Positions 1 to 7,554 of a stretch of DNA of 17,210 bases are shown here, in pieces. The translations under genes and the position numbers were made by a program. The stretch lies in the NCBI GenBank assembly GCA_017629455.1, contig JAGBXE010000130.1, positions 1 through 17,210 of the forward strand, given 5' to 3'. The notes beneath the pieces are model-generated. The model did not search any database and was not told the DNA's origin. It saw nothing but the letters and a program-made list of their open reading frames with translations. Numbering within the stretch: position 1 is the stretch's first letter; every line of letters begins with the position of its first letter. Origin of the DNA: Kiritimatiellia bacterium. Lineage in GTDB: Bacteria > Verrucomicrobiota > Kiritimatiellia > RFP12 > UBA1067.

Positions 1-252
1 CCTGCACAGCGACGGCGGGAAAAACGGCAAAGACCCGATTTTGACGCGCCGGTTTTTCGCCTAAGCGCGCTTGCGCGCGTGATTCGTACCCAAGCGGCGA
101 AAAAGAAAGGCCGCAAAATCGATGTCGACCCGGCTTTTCCGCCGGAAATCTGCGGCGTACCCGACGCGGATTTAGCGAGCACCAGCGCCGAATCGTCCCC
201 GGCTCGAAAGCCTTGCGTGCATCAATTCAAAAATGGGATAAGGGTGGCATGA
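1..252 (+). CDS. Weak partial reading frame at left edge, unknown product
   Basis: Frame 1 is open from the window edge to a TGA at 250-252, giving 83 residues. The product is basic and rich in Arg, Ala and Pro, and I recognise no family or motif in it. Support is weak. The stretch looks more GC-rich than the rest of the window, so open frames are expected by chance on both strands. It also uses CGG and CGA arginine codons, which look uncommon in the neighbouring genes. Frame 2 offers a competing short tail ending in TAA at 62-64. It could be the end of an upstream gene whose body lies outside the window, or it could be non-coding. Confidence 0.25.
   Translation, partial: PAQRRREKRQRPDFDAPVFRLSALARVIRTQAAKKKGRKIDVDPAFPPEICGVPDADLASTSAESSPARKPCVHQFKNGIRVA
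53..104. repeat. Inverted repeat with 9-bp arms and an inner GC palindrome
   Basis: TTTTTCGCC at 53-61 is perfectly complementary to GGCGAAAAA at 96-104. Between the arms, GCGCGC at 65-70 is followed by TT and GCGCGC at 73-78, a second inverted repeat. Neither strand has a U-run directly after a stem, so it does not look like a standard intrinsic terminator. It may be a chance structure in GC-rich DNA, a cruciform, or part of a small RNA. Confidence 0.4.
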
Positions 253-301
253 GGGCGGAAGTCGACTAGAAAAACGTACTGCGGAAGCTGGGCGGTATAA
301 A

Positions 302-310
302 TGCTATAAT
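302..310 (+). promoter_or_regulatory. Extended -10 promoter of argJ
   Basis: TGCTATAAT is a perfect extended -10 element (TGnTATAAT). No TTGACA-like -35 box sits 16-18 bases upstream, as is common for extended -10 promoters. The box ends 10 bases before the argJ ATG, so transcription should start around 315-317. That leaves a leader of only a few bases with no room for a ribosome binding site. A weaker TATAAA lies at 296-301. Confidence 0.7.
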
Positions 311-320
311 ACTCATACTT

Positions 321-1541
321 ATGGTGTTGATAAAACGTATAAAGGGCGGCGTATGTTCCGCTAAGGGTTTTCGTGCTGCAGGCGTTGCTGCCGGCATCAA
401 GTACAAAGATCGTGCCGACGTGGCGCTCTTGGTAGCCGATGCGCCATGCGCAGCTGCAGCAGTATTTACGACGAACAAGGTGGCAGCTGCGCCTGTAATG
501 TATGATCGCAAAGTCGTCAAGGCTGGGCGCATCCAGGCGATTGTCGCCAACTCCGGTTGTGCCAACGCCTGCACCGGCGAGCGCGGAATGCTTGACGCAG
601 AGCGCACTGCCGAGGCCGTAGCCGAAACTCTCGGAATCGATCCTAAGCTAGTTCTCGTAGCATCAACAGGCGTAATAGGCCATCCGTTACCGATGGACCG
701 GCTTATTTCAGGCATAGGCGCAGCGAATAAAGCCCTCGGCAAAAGTTCCGAGCATGGCCTTGCCGCGGCCAAAGCGATCATGACTACCGACACGAAGCCG
801 AAACAAGCGGCAGTCACGACAACGATTGACGGGAAAAAAGTTACAGTCGCTGGCATGTGTAAAGGCTCGGGCATGATTGAGCCGAACCTCGCCACTATGC
901 TTGGCTTTATCACGACTGACGCGGCAGTTTCACCGGCAATGCTTCGCCGCGCTCTTGCTCTCGCCGTAGCTAAAAGCTTCAATCGCCTCGTAGTAGACGG
1001 CGATGAATCAACGAACGACTCCGTATTCCTTCTGGCGAGCGGCGAAGCGAAGAACGCCCCCATCACACACGGCGGGGCAAGTTTCGAAGCCCTGCGTGCA
1101 GCGCTCGAAGACGTATGCATCTCGCTTACACGCCAAATGGCTGCCGATGGCGAAGGCGCCACAAAATTTGTGACCGTTACCGTCAAGGGTGCAAAAAGCG
1201 AAAAAGATGCAGCACGAGCCGCGCGAGCCATTGCTAAAAGCCCCCTTGCCAAAACAAGCTGGTTTGGGCGCGACCCAAACTGGGGGCGCGTACTTGCTGC
1301 TGTTGGGTACTCTGGTTCGGAGGTGTCCGACTCATTGGCCGAAGTCTTCTACGACCGCGTTTGGGCTTACAAAAAAGGCAAGGTAGCCGATGCTAAGCAA
1401 CTCGCCAAACTTGCAAAAGTCTTAGAAAAGCCCTCCTTTGAAGTCATTGTAGACTTACACCTTGGAAGCGGAGAAAGTTCCATCTACACTTGTGACTTCT
1501 CACTAGATTACGTCCACATCAACGCTGACTACACGACCTGA
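321..1541 (+). CDS. argJ: Glutamate N-acetyltransferase / amino-acid acetyltransferase ArgJ
   Basis: ArgJ moves the acetyl group from N-acetylornithine to glutamate, closing the cyclic arginine pathway; some members also make acetylglutamate from acetyl-CoA. The 406-residue product is full length. It has the family N-terminus, the oxyanion-hole motif STGVIG near residues 115-120, and the autocleavage site KGSGMIEPNLATML at 181-194. Thr192 would become the N-terminal nucleophile of the beta chain after cleavage between Ala191 and Thr192. The end, CDFSLDYVHINADYTT, is the usual ArgJ C-terminus. The ATG at 321 lies 10 bases after a TATAAT box and has no Shine-Dalgarno sequence. No other arg gene is in the window. 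Whether it is mono- or bifunctional cannot be read from the sequence. Confidence 0.97.
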   Translation: MVLIKRIKGGVCSAKGFRAAGVAAGIKYKDRADVALLVADAPCAAAAVFTTNKVAAAPVMYDRKVVKAGRIQAIVANSGCANACTGERGMLDAERTAEAVAETLGIDPKLVLVASTGVIGHPLPMDRLISGIGAANKALGKSSEHGLAAAKAIMTTDTKPKQAAVTTTIDGKKVTVAGMCKGSGMIEPNLATMLGFITTDAAVSPAMLRRALALAVAKSFNRLVVDGDESTNDSVFLLASGEAKNAPITHGGASFEALRAALEDVCISLTRQMAADGEGATKFVTVTVKGAKSEKDAARAARAIAKSPLAKTSWFGRDPNWGRVLAAVGYSGSEVSDSLAEVFYDRVWAYKKGKVADAKQLAKLAKVLEKPSFEVIVDLHLGSGESSIYTCDFSLDYVHINADYTT

Positions 1542-1561
1542 CGGCTTATCGCCGACCACTC

Positions 1562-3373
1562 ATGAATATCAGCCATATAAGAAACTTCTGCATTATCGCA
1601 CACGTCGACCACGGAAAGACTACCCTTTCCGACAGAATCCTTGAGCTCACACACGCAATATCGCAACGTGAGCTTAAAGAGCAAACGCTCGACGCAATGG
1701 ATCTCGAACGCGAGCGCGGCATCACAATTAAGTCGCACCCCGTCACGATGCAGTACGAGGCCAAAGACGGCAACACATACCTTTTCAACCTTCTCGACAC
1801 TCCTGGCCACGTTGACTTCGCCTACGAAGTTTCCCGCTCAATGGGTGCCTGCGAAGGGGCGCTTCTCGTAGTTGACGCTGCGCAAGGTGTAGAGGCCCAA
1901 ACAGTTGCAAACACTTATTTTGCGCAGGACGCAAATCTTGAAATTGTTCCTGTCTTAAATAAGGTTGATCTGCCCGGCGCCGATGTCAAAGAAGTTTCGC
2001 GCGAAATCGAAGATATTCTCGCAATCCCAATGGACGAGCCGCTTTTTGTCTCGGCAAAAACTGGCATGGGTTGCGCTGACGTGCTGGAAGCAATTGTAAA
2101 ACGCATCCCTCCGCCGCAAACGCTCGGCACTGACGCTCCCCTTAGGGCGCTCGTTTTCGATTCTGTTTTCGATGAATTTAGAGGCGTTATCACTTACGTC
2201 CGAGTCGTAGATGGAAGCATTAGCGCAGGGCAGAACGTGAGCTTCATGGGTTCTGGCGTATCTACTACTGTACACGAAGTAGGTATTTTCTCGCCTGGGA
2301 AAAAGCCTGTAGCTAAACTCTCGGCCGGCGAAGTTGGGTACATAGTCGGCACAGTCAAAGACCCTGCAGAAATCAAAATCGGCGATACAGTAACGACGAC
2401 CAAGCTTGGCGCGAGCGAGCCGCTTGCTGGCTTTCAAGATATTCGCCCCACCGTTTTCTGCGGCATATACCCCATGTCTACCGATGAATTTCAAAAGGTA
2501 GAAGCTGGGCTAGAAAAACTGCACCTCAACGATAGCGCATTTACATTCCATCACGAAAGTTCAGTAGCACTAGGCTTCGGCTTCCGTTGCGGCTTCCTCG
2601 GGCTTTTGCACATGGAAATTGTACAAGAGCGTTTGCGCCGCGAATTTGGGCTCGACATCATATCAACTTCGCCGGGCGTCATATACAAGCTAAAATTCAA
2701 AAACGGCGAAGAAAAAGATCTCGACAACCCCTTGCAAATGCCCGACCCATCGGCGCTTGAATCAATATTCGAGCCGATGCTCAAGGCGAGAATCATCACT
2801 CCGTCCGAATCGATAGGCGATGTAATGCGTATCGTTATGGATAGACGCGGGCAGGTGGAAGAGACGGAAACGATCGACGCAAAGCGCGTCATGCTCCACT
2901 GCAGATTGCCCCTTAATGAAATTCTTATCGACTTCCACGATACGCTAAAGTCCGTTTCCCACGGCTATGCCTCGATGGATTACGAACCCGACGGTTACCA
3001 AACATCCGACATTGTGCGTATGGATATACTGCTCAATGGCGAAACTGTCGATGCGTTTGCCACGATGGTCCACCGCGCAAAGGCTCGCACGCGCGGGCTT
3101 CAAATGTGCAAGGCGCTCTCCGAATCGATTCCTCCGCACCAGTTCAAAATCCCGGTTCAAGCGGCCATCGGTAAGGAAATCATCGCCCGCGAAGATATTA
3201 GGCCATACCGCAAAGACGTTCTCGCCAAACTCTATGGCGGCGACGTGACGCGCAAGATGAAGGTTCTCGAAAAACAGAAGAGAGGCAAAGCTCGCATGAA
3301 GGAGTTTGGCCACGTCAACGTGCCGCAATCTGCGTTTATTGCCGTTCTTAAAGGCACCGTCAAAGATCATTAA
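1562..3373 (+). CDS. lepA: Elongation factor 4 (LepA), ribosomal back-translocase GTPase
   Basis: LepA is a translational GTPase that binds the ribosome and acts on stalled or mispositioned elongation complexes. At 603 residues it has the usual length. The GTP-binding motifs are clear: P-loop AHVDHGKT at 13-20, RERGITI switch region at 50-56, DTPG at 79-82, NKVD at 133-136 and SAK at 164-166. The C-terminal LepA-specific domain is present, with YGGDVTRKMKVLEKQKRGK near the end, close to the family signature YGGDISRKxKLLEKQKxGK. The switch region carries IKSHPV where many LepAs have IKAQ, a minor variation. It starts 20 bases after argJ without a recognisable Shine-Dalgarno sequence and is probably cotranscribed with it. 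Confidence 0.98.
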   Translation: MNISHIRNFCIIAHVDHGKTTLSDRILELTHAISQRELKEQTLDAMDLERERGITIKSHPVTMQYEAKDGNTYLFNLLDTPGHVDFAYEVSRSMGACEGALLVVDAAQGVEAQTVANTYFAQDANLEIVPVLNKVDLPGADVKEVSREIEDILAIPMDEPLFVSAKTGMGCADVLEAIVKRIPPPQTLGTDAPLRALVFDSVFDEFRGVITYVRVVDGSISAGQNVSFMGSGVSTTVHEVGIFSPGKKPVAKLSAGEVGYIVGTVKDPAEIKIGDTVTTTKLGASEPLAGFQDIRPTVFCGIYPMSTDEFQKVEAGLEKLHLNDSAFTFHHESSVALGFGFRCGFLGLLHMEIVQERLRREFGLDIISTSPGVIYKLKFKNGEEKDLDNPLQMPDPSALESIFEPMLKARIITPSESIGDVMRIVMDRRGQVEETETIDAKRVMLHCRLPLNEILIDFHDTLKSVSHGYASMDYEPDGYQTSDIVRMDILLNGETVDAFATMVHRAKARTRGLQMCKALSESIPPHQFKIPVQAAIGKEIIAREDIRPYRKDVLAKLYGGDVTRKMKVLEKQKRGKARMKEFGHVNVPQSAFIAVLKGTVKDH

Positions 3374-3398
3374 GCTTTAATACCAAGAAAGGCTGAAT

Positions 3399-5294
3399 AT
3401 GAAAATGCGTATCGCCGCTACTCTTGCTTGCTGCATCGCCTTTGCTTGTGGCGTAGAGGCAACAGGGAAAACTCTTGTCGAAACGTCACAGGCGCTCTCC
3501 TGGAATCACTTCGGCCGCATACTCCCCTACAGGCTTCGCCTCCCTGCGCAAATGAAAAGCGGAATAAAATATCCTCTCGTCGTGCACCTCCACGGCGCAG
3601 GATCGCGCGGCACAAATAACGTTGCGCAACTTAAAGTAGGGCCTAAGCAAGTTGATGACTGGGCGCGCAGAAACGGCGTAGAATATATCCTTATTGCCCC
3701 CCAATGTCCCGCAGGGCAAAAATGGGTCGATACGCCTTGGGGCGACACTTCACACAGAATGGCCAAGCACCCCAACCAGAATCTCTCCGCAGCGCTTGCG
3801 ATAATTGAAGATACCATTTGGCGCTATCCAGTCGATCCTGCTAGAGTCTACATTATCGGCATCTCTATGGGCGGATATGCAACGTGGGAAGTTCTTCAGC
3901 GCAGAAGCGAATGGTTTGCAGCTGCCATCCCCATGTGCGGCGGCGGCGATGACACACTTGTCGACAGAATGAAAGACGTTTCGATATGGGCGTTCCATGG
4001 ATCTGCCGACACGGTAGTTCCAGTGTGTAGATCACGCCAAATGGTCACAGCCCTGTGGAACATCTCTGGGCGCATACGCTATCGTGAATACCCTGGCGTT
4101 GAACACAATTGCTGGACTCCTACGCTTTCAGACGACACTGTCCTTAAGTGGCTTTTCGATCAGCGCAAGAATATGCCTCCCACCCCGAAGAACGTTCCCG
4201 AGCTGATGAAGACGTTCGACGGGCGCAAGGTCGCTACTAAGGCCGATTGGGAAAACATTCGCAGAGGCGAACTTTTAGAATGTTTTAAGAAAAACGTTTT
4301 CGGCCGCAGGCCACAAGCTGCCGCAAAACCTGAGGACATCAAATTCGTCTGCTTTGAAGAATCTCCCGCAATGGATGGCAAAGCAACGCTCAAGCGTATC
4401 CGCGCAGAGTTTTCTGGGCCTTGCGGCAAAGGATCATTCCCCTTTGTGGTGTTTATCCCTAAATCATCTAAGCCGGTAGGAACGTTTGTGTTAATTTGTA
4501 ACAGATCTGCTGGAAACATCGACGCTACTAGAAAAGAGAAAAAAGGCTTTTGGCCGGCTGAAGAAATTATTGCTCGCGGTTACGCAACAATTGCCTTCCT
4601 CACGACAGATTTGGCGGCCGACAAAGCAGCAGGCTTTTCACAAGGTATCTTTCCTGTGTTCCAGAAAGAATCTGAACGCGACGGCGAATCGTGGGCGACG
4701 ATCTCGGCTTGGGCGTGGGGCGCAAGCAGGATTATGGACTGGATTGAAACGGAAAAAGCCCTTGATCCAACCCGCGTAGCTGTAGTAGGCCACAGCCGCG
4801 GCGGAAAAACAGCCCTTTGGACTGGAGCTACCGACAAACGCTTTGCTCTTGCCTGCTCAAACGATTCGGGCTGCTCTGGCGCAAAACTCAACCATATCGA
4901 TCTTCCTGCGTCAGAACACATTGCGCAGATTACAAAGCACTTCCACTACTGGTTCTGCACGAACTATCTCTCCTGCGTAGGGCGCGATGATAAGCTCGAC
5001 TTTGACCAGCATGAACTCGTTGCGCTAATGGCTCCGCGCCTTGTGGCGATTGCATCAGCAACTGAAGATGCATGGGCCGGGCCCTGCGGAGAATGGTGGA
5101 GCGCGCGCCTCGCTTCGCCTGCATGGGAAGTTTATGGACTTCGCGGGCTTGTTGGCGACACTTGGCCAAAAGCAGAATGCCCTCAACAGGGCGGATCAAT
5201 TTCCTATCATATGAGGACTGGTCCTCACGCGCTTACTCCATACGACTGGAAGTGCTACATGGATTTCGCAGACCTCAACGGTTGGAGACGCTAG
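3399..5294 (+). CDS. Secreted two-domain carbohydrate esterase: CE1-like esterase plus CE15 glucuronoyl esterase
   Basis: The 631-residue protein begins with a likely Sec signal peptide (basic MKMR, hydrophobic core about 5-18, possible cleavage after VEA at 19-21). Domain 1 (about 30-258) resembles the CE1/PHB-depolymerase esterases: GISMG with Ser156, GSAD with Asp204 and His236 form a plausible triad. Domain 2 (about 275-631) resembles bacterial CE15: GHSRGGK with Ser466, SNDSGCSGA at 487-495, FHYWFCTNY, ATEDAW at 554-559 and catalytic His610 in TGPHALTPYDW. CE15 enzymes cut esters between lignin and glucuronic acid on xylan; CE1-type enzymes often remove feruloyl or acetyl groups. The catalytic acid in CE15 is uncertain (Asp489 or the Glu556/Asp557 loop). 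AAGAAAGG at 3385-3392 supports the start. Substrates are inferred from family only. Confidence 0.9.
   Translation: MKMRIAATLACCIAFACGVEATGKTLVETSQALSWNHFGRILPYRLRLPAQMKSGIKYPLVVHLHGAGSRGTNNVAQLKVGPKQVDDWARRNGVEYILIAPQCPAGQKWVDTPWGDTSHRMAKHPNQNLSAALAIIEDTIWRYPVDPARVYIIGISMGGYATWEVLQRRSEWFAAAIPMCGGGDDTLVDRMKDVSIWAFHGSADTVVPVCRSRQMVTALWNISGRIRYREYPGVEHNCWTPTLSDDTVLKWLFDQRKNMPPTPKNVPELMKTFDGRKVATKADWENIRRGELLECFKKNVFGRRPQAAAKPEDIKFVCFEESPAMDGKATLKRIRAEFSGPCGKGSFPFVVFIPKSSKPVGTFVLICNRSAGNIDATRKEKKGFWPAEEIIARGYATIAFLTTDLAADKAAGFSQGIFPVFQKESERDGESWATISAWAWGASRIMDWIETEKALDPTRVAVVGHSRGGKTALWTGATDKRFALACSNDSGCSGAKLNHIDLPASEHIAQITKHFHYWFCTNYLSCVGRDDKLDFDQHELVALMAPRLVAIASATEDAWAGPCGEWWSARLASPAWEVYGLRGLVGDTWPKAECPQQGGSISYHMRTGPHALTPYDWKCYMDFADLNGWRR
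5284..5287 (+). promoter_or_regulatory. Shine-Dalgarno site for the TTG start of nadD
   Basis: GGAG within the last codons of the esterase gene lies 8 bases before TTG at 5296. Because TTG is a rare start and the previous stop codon ends only one base earlier, this site is the main support for initiation here. Confidence 0.6.
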
Positions 5295-5295
5295 T

Positions 5296-5934
5296 TTGAG
5301 AATCGGCATATTCGGGGGGTCATTCGATCCCGTCCATTTAGGGCACATCGGCATAGCCCGCGCGGCAATTGCCGATTTGGCTCTTGATAAGCTCATCATC
5401 GTTCCAGCATCTGTTTCGCCTTTCAAGACCAACGCTGCACCTAAAGAAGGTTTGTGGCAACGGCTAGAACTTGTAAAGGCAGCTTTTGCGCCAGTCGAGC
5501 GAACTGTAGTAGACTTGCGCGAGATAGAGCGTGGCGGCGTTTCGTATGCGATTGATACTGTAAGCGAAATAGTTTCCGAAGGCGGCAGAGAAGATGAATA
5601 CTTCTTTATCGTAGGCGAAGATGCGGCCGTTGGCCTTGCGAAATGGAAAGACATCGACAAGCTAAAGAAACTTTGCACTTTCAAGGTATACCCACGCACG
5701 AAAGAATCGTCGTCAAGGATACGCGAATTATTTAAGCAAAGTAAATCTACGCTCAACCCAGATGAGAAAATAGTTTCCGCCGTGCGCGCGGGCCTCGTTA
5801 AACGCAACGGTTACTGCCCCTGCAGGCTTGCAAAATTGCCCGAGTTTTTCTGTCCTTGCGAAGAATTTATGGCGCAAATGGCCGACCCTTCATTTAGCGG
5901 AATGTGCCACTGCCGCCTCTACCTCAAACCTTAA
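5296..5934 (+). CDS. nadD: Nicotinate-nucleotide adenylyltransferase fused to a ferredoxin-thioredoxin-reductase-like iron-sulfur domain
   Basis: NadD joins NaMN and ATP to give deamido-NAD, the penultimate step of NAD synthesis. The nucleotidyltransferase part has the N-terminal GIFGGSFDPVHLGH motif (residues 4-17), FIVGEDA at 104-110, KWKDIDKL, and SSSRIRE at 138-144 in place of the usual ISSTxIR. The segment before that motif is much shorter than in typical NadD. The frame then continues into a module beginning near NPDEKIV (154-160) with CPC at 174-176, CPC at 186-188 and CHC at 204-206. These six cysteines match the set that holds the 4Fe-4S cluster and the redox disulfide in the ferredoxin-thioredoxin reductase catalytic subunit. 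The total span of 33 residues matches the plant/cyanobacterial motif as I recall it, with the middle CPC shifted. Start is TTG, one base after the esterase stop. The fusion is seen directly; a redox role is inferred. Confidence 0.93.
   Translation: MRIGIFGGSFDPVHLGHIGIARAAIADLALDKLIIVPASVSPFKTNAAPKEGLWQRLELVKAAFAPVERTVVDLREIERGGVSYAIDTVSEIVSEGGREDEYFFIVGEDAAVGLAKWKDIDKLKKLCTFKVYPRTKESSSRIRELFKQSKSTLNPDEKIVSAVRAGLVKRNGYCPCRLAKLPEFFCPCEEFMAQMADPSFSGMCHCRLYLKP
5755..5934 (+). other. FTR-catalytic-like six-cysteine domain within nadD
   Basis: This segment encodes residues 154-212. Its pattern is CPC-x9-CPC-x15-CHC, preceded by a predicted helix (EKIVSAVRAGLVKRNGY) and followed by RLYLKP. In ferredoxin-thioredoxin reductase, four cysteines bind a 4Fe-4S cluster and the second and last form the active-site disulfide, which here would be Cys176 and Cys206. 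Small stand-alone FTR-like proteins of anaerobes, as I recall them, share the NPDE...GYCPC...CHCGLY layout. No in-frame ATG lies before the CPC motif, so separate translation of this part is unlikely. Confidence 0.85.
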
Positions 5935-7554
5935 GTGAAACACAACAAAGAGACGAGAAGTGGTGCAAAGGCTCTCATAGAGGCGCTGGAAAAAGCCGGC
6001 GTCGATACAGTCTTTGGTTACCCTGGCGGAAATGTAATCGATATTTTCGATTGCGCGATCGACGCTAAATTCCGCTTTATTCTCGGCAGGCACGAACAAG
6101 GCTGTGTCCATATGGCCGATGGCTACGCACGCGCTTCTGGGCGCACAGGCGTAATTCTAGTTACAAGCGGGCCAGGGCTTACAAATGCCATATCTGGGCT
6201 CGGCGCGGCGAACATGGACGGCATACCTCTTGTTCTTATTTGCGGTCAGGTTCCCCTTTCCGACATTGGCACAGACGCATTCCAAGAGGCCGACACTACA
6301 GGGTTAACGCGTGCCGTTTCCAAACATAATTTCCTCGTAAAAAGCGCCGACGAAATACCAGAAACTATTGCTCAAGCTTTCCATATTGCAAAGCGCGGCA
6401 AACCTGGCGTTGTAGTTATCGACGTACCTCGTGACTGCCAACGCGCGCTCACGGCATCGCGGCATCCATTGAAGGTAAGCCTCCGCGCATATCTTCCAGA
6501 GCGCCCCATTCGCCCTTCTGATACTGCTCGCCTAGCAAGCCTTCTCAACTCTGCGAAAAGGCCTTTGATTTATGCCGGCGGCGGCGTCATAGCTGCTGAA
6601 GCTTCGGCCGATGTCGCGGCACTTTCAAAGAAAGCTTCGATACCAGTCATCACTACGATGACAGGTATCGGTTCTATTGATTCGTCAAACCCCTTGGCTC
6701 TGGGCATGGCTGGCGTGCATGGTTCAACGCAAGCGAAAAAAGCTCTCGCCCATGCTGATGTGGTGCTTGCCTTGGGAGTAAGGTTTAACGATAGAATTTC
6801 CTCGCCGCTTCTCGGCAAAACGCCAAAGATTATCCATGTCGATTGCGACGCAAGCGTCATCGGGCGAAACGTTCCTGCAACGCTTGGGATAGTTGCCGAC
6901 GTAAAAGATCTGTTAACTTCTGTTTCTTCGCGCATTCGCCCAGCTTCACATGATGAGTGGCTGAAGCTATGCCACTCGTTTAAACCTAAGAATGGTAGAA
7001 AAAGACGCGGCAAAGCAATACAACCTGAAAGCGTCATTGAGCTTATCAATCGCCTAGCGAGCGATGGCTTTATTGCCGTTACTGACGTAGGGCAGCATCA
7101 AATATGGGCTGCACGCGATCTTAAAAGGATACGCCCCAGGCATTTTATTTCCTCTGGCGGTATGGGTGCAATGGGGTTTGGGCTTCCTGCTGCAATAGGC
7201 GCTGCCATTGCCCGTAGCGACAGGAAGGTTATTGCATTTCTTGGAGATGGCGGCGCACAGATGACTGCCGAAGAACTTGCCGTAGCTTCCGAGCTAAACC
7301 TTCAAGTAACCTTTATCGTATTTTCCAACAACTCTCTCGGCCTGGTAAGGCAGATGCAGAAAACGGAATGCTCCGGCAGATTCTTTGCAACAAAAATTTC
7401 GTCACCCGATTTCGTAAAACTTGCTTCGGCATACGGAATCAAAGCTGGGCGCGTAAGCGAGCCGTCAAAACTCGAAACGGCAATCGCGCGGGCACTCAAT
7501 TCAAAGGGGCCGTATCTTCTTGAAGTAAAAATTTCTGAGGAGGCGGAGATATGA
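5935..7554 (+). CDS. ilvB: Acetolactate synthase large (catalytic) subunit
   Basis: This ThDP-dependent enzyme condenses two pyruvates to acetolactate, or pyruvate and 2-ketobutyrate to acetohydroxybutyrate, the first common step of valine, leucine and isoleucine synthesis. The 539 residues show the three expected domains. The N-terminal PYR domain carries the cofactor-activating Glu54 in GRHEQG, the central domain carries GVRFNDR at 281-287, and the C-terminal domain has the ThDP/Mg motif from GDG at 437-439 to NN at 465-466. SGGMGAMGFGLPAAIG at 407-422 is also typical. The start is GTG, placed immediately after the nadD TAA with no intervening base and in the same frame. No Shine-Dalgarno sequence is visible and no later ATG fits. 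The product overlaps ilvN by four bases, as expected for a coupled holoenzyme pair. Confidence 0.97.
   Translation: MKHNKETRSGAKALIEALEKAGVDTVFGYPGGNVIDIFDCAIDAKFRFILGRHEQGCVHMADGYARASGRTGVILVTSGPGLTNAISGLGAANMDGIPLVLICGQVPLSDIGTDAFQEADTTGLTRAVSKHNFLVKSADEIPETIAQAFHIAKRGKPGVVVIDVPRDCQRALTASRHPLKVSLRAYLPERPIRPSDTARLASLLNSAKRPLIYAGGGVIAAEASADVAALSKKASIPVITTMTGIGSIDSSNPLALGMAGVHGSTQAKKALAHADVVLALGVRFNDRISSPLLGKTPKIIHVDCDASVIGRNVPATLGIVADVKDLLTSVSSRIRPASHDEWLKLCHSFKPKNGRKRRGKAIQPESVIELINRLASDGFIAVTDVGQHQIWAARDLKRIRPRHFISSGGMGAMGFGLPAAIGAAIARSDRKVIAFLGDGGAQMTAEELAVASELNLQVTFIVFSNNSLGLVRQMQKTECSGRFFATKISSPDFVKLASAYGIKAGRVSEPSKLETAIARALNSKGPYLLEVKISEEAEI
7537..7543 (+). promoter_or_regulatory. Strong Shine-Dalgarno site for ilvN
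   Basis: GAGGAGG at 7537-7543 lies 7 bases before the ilvN ATG, inside the last codons of ilvB. It fixes the start and shows that classical SD initiation operates in this organism even though several neighbouring genes lack it. Confidence 0.8.

Noticed and set aside
130..145. CCGGC/GCCGG hairpin as an intrinsic terminator
   Set aside because: The stem has five pairs and no T-run follows on either strand.
266..1252. Long open frame on the minus strand opposite argJ
   Set aside because: It has no recognisable domain, is Ala/Ser/Arg-rich as antisense frames of GC-containing genes tend to be, and argJ is certain on the other strand.
3408..3460. Lipoprotein signal in the esterase N-terminus (cysteines after a hydrophobic stretch)
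   Set aside because: The residues before each Cys (TLA, AFA) do not fit a good lipobox; a standard signal peptide with cleavage after VEA is more likely.
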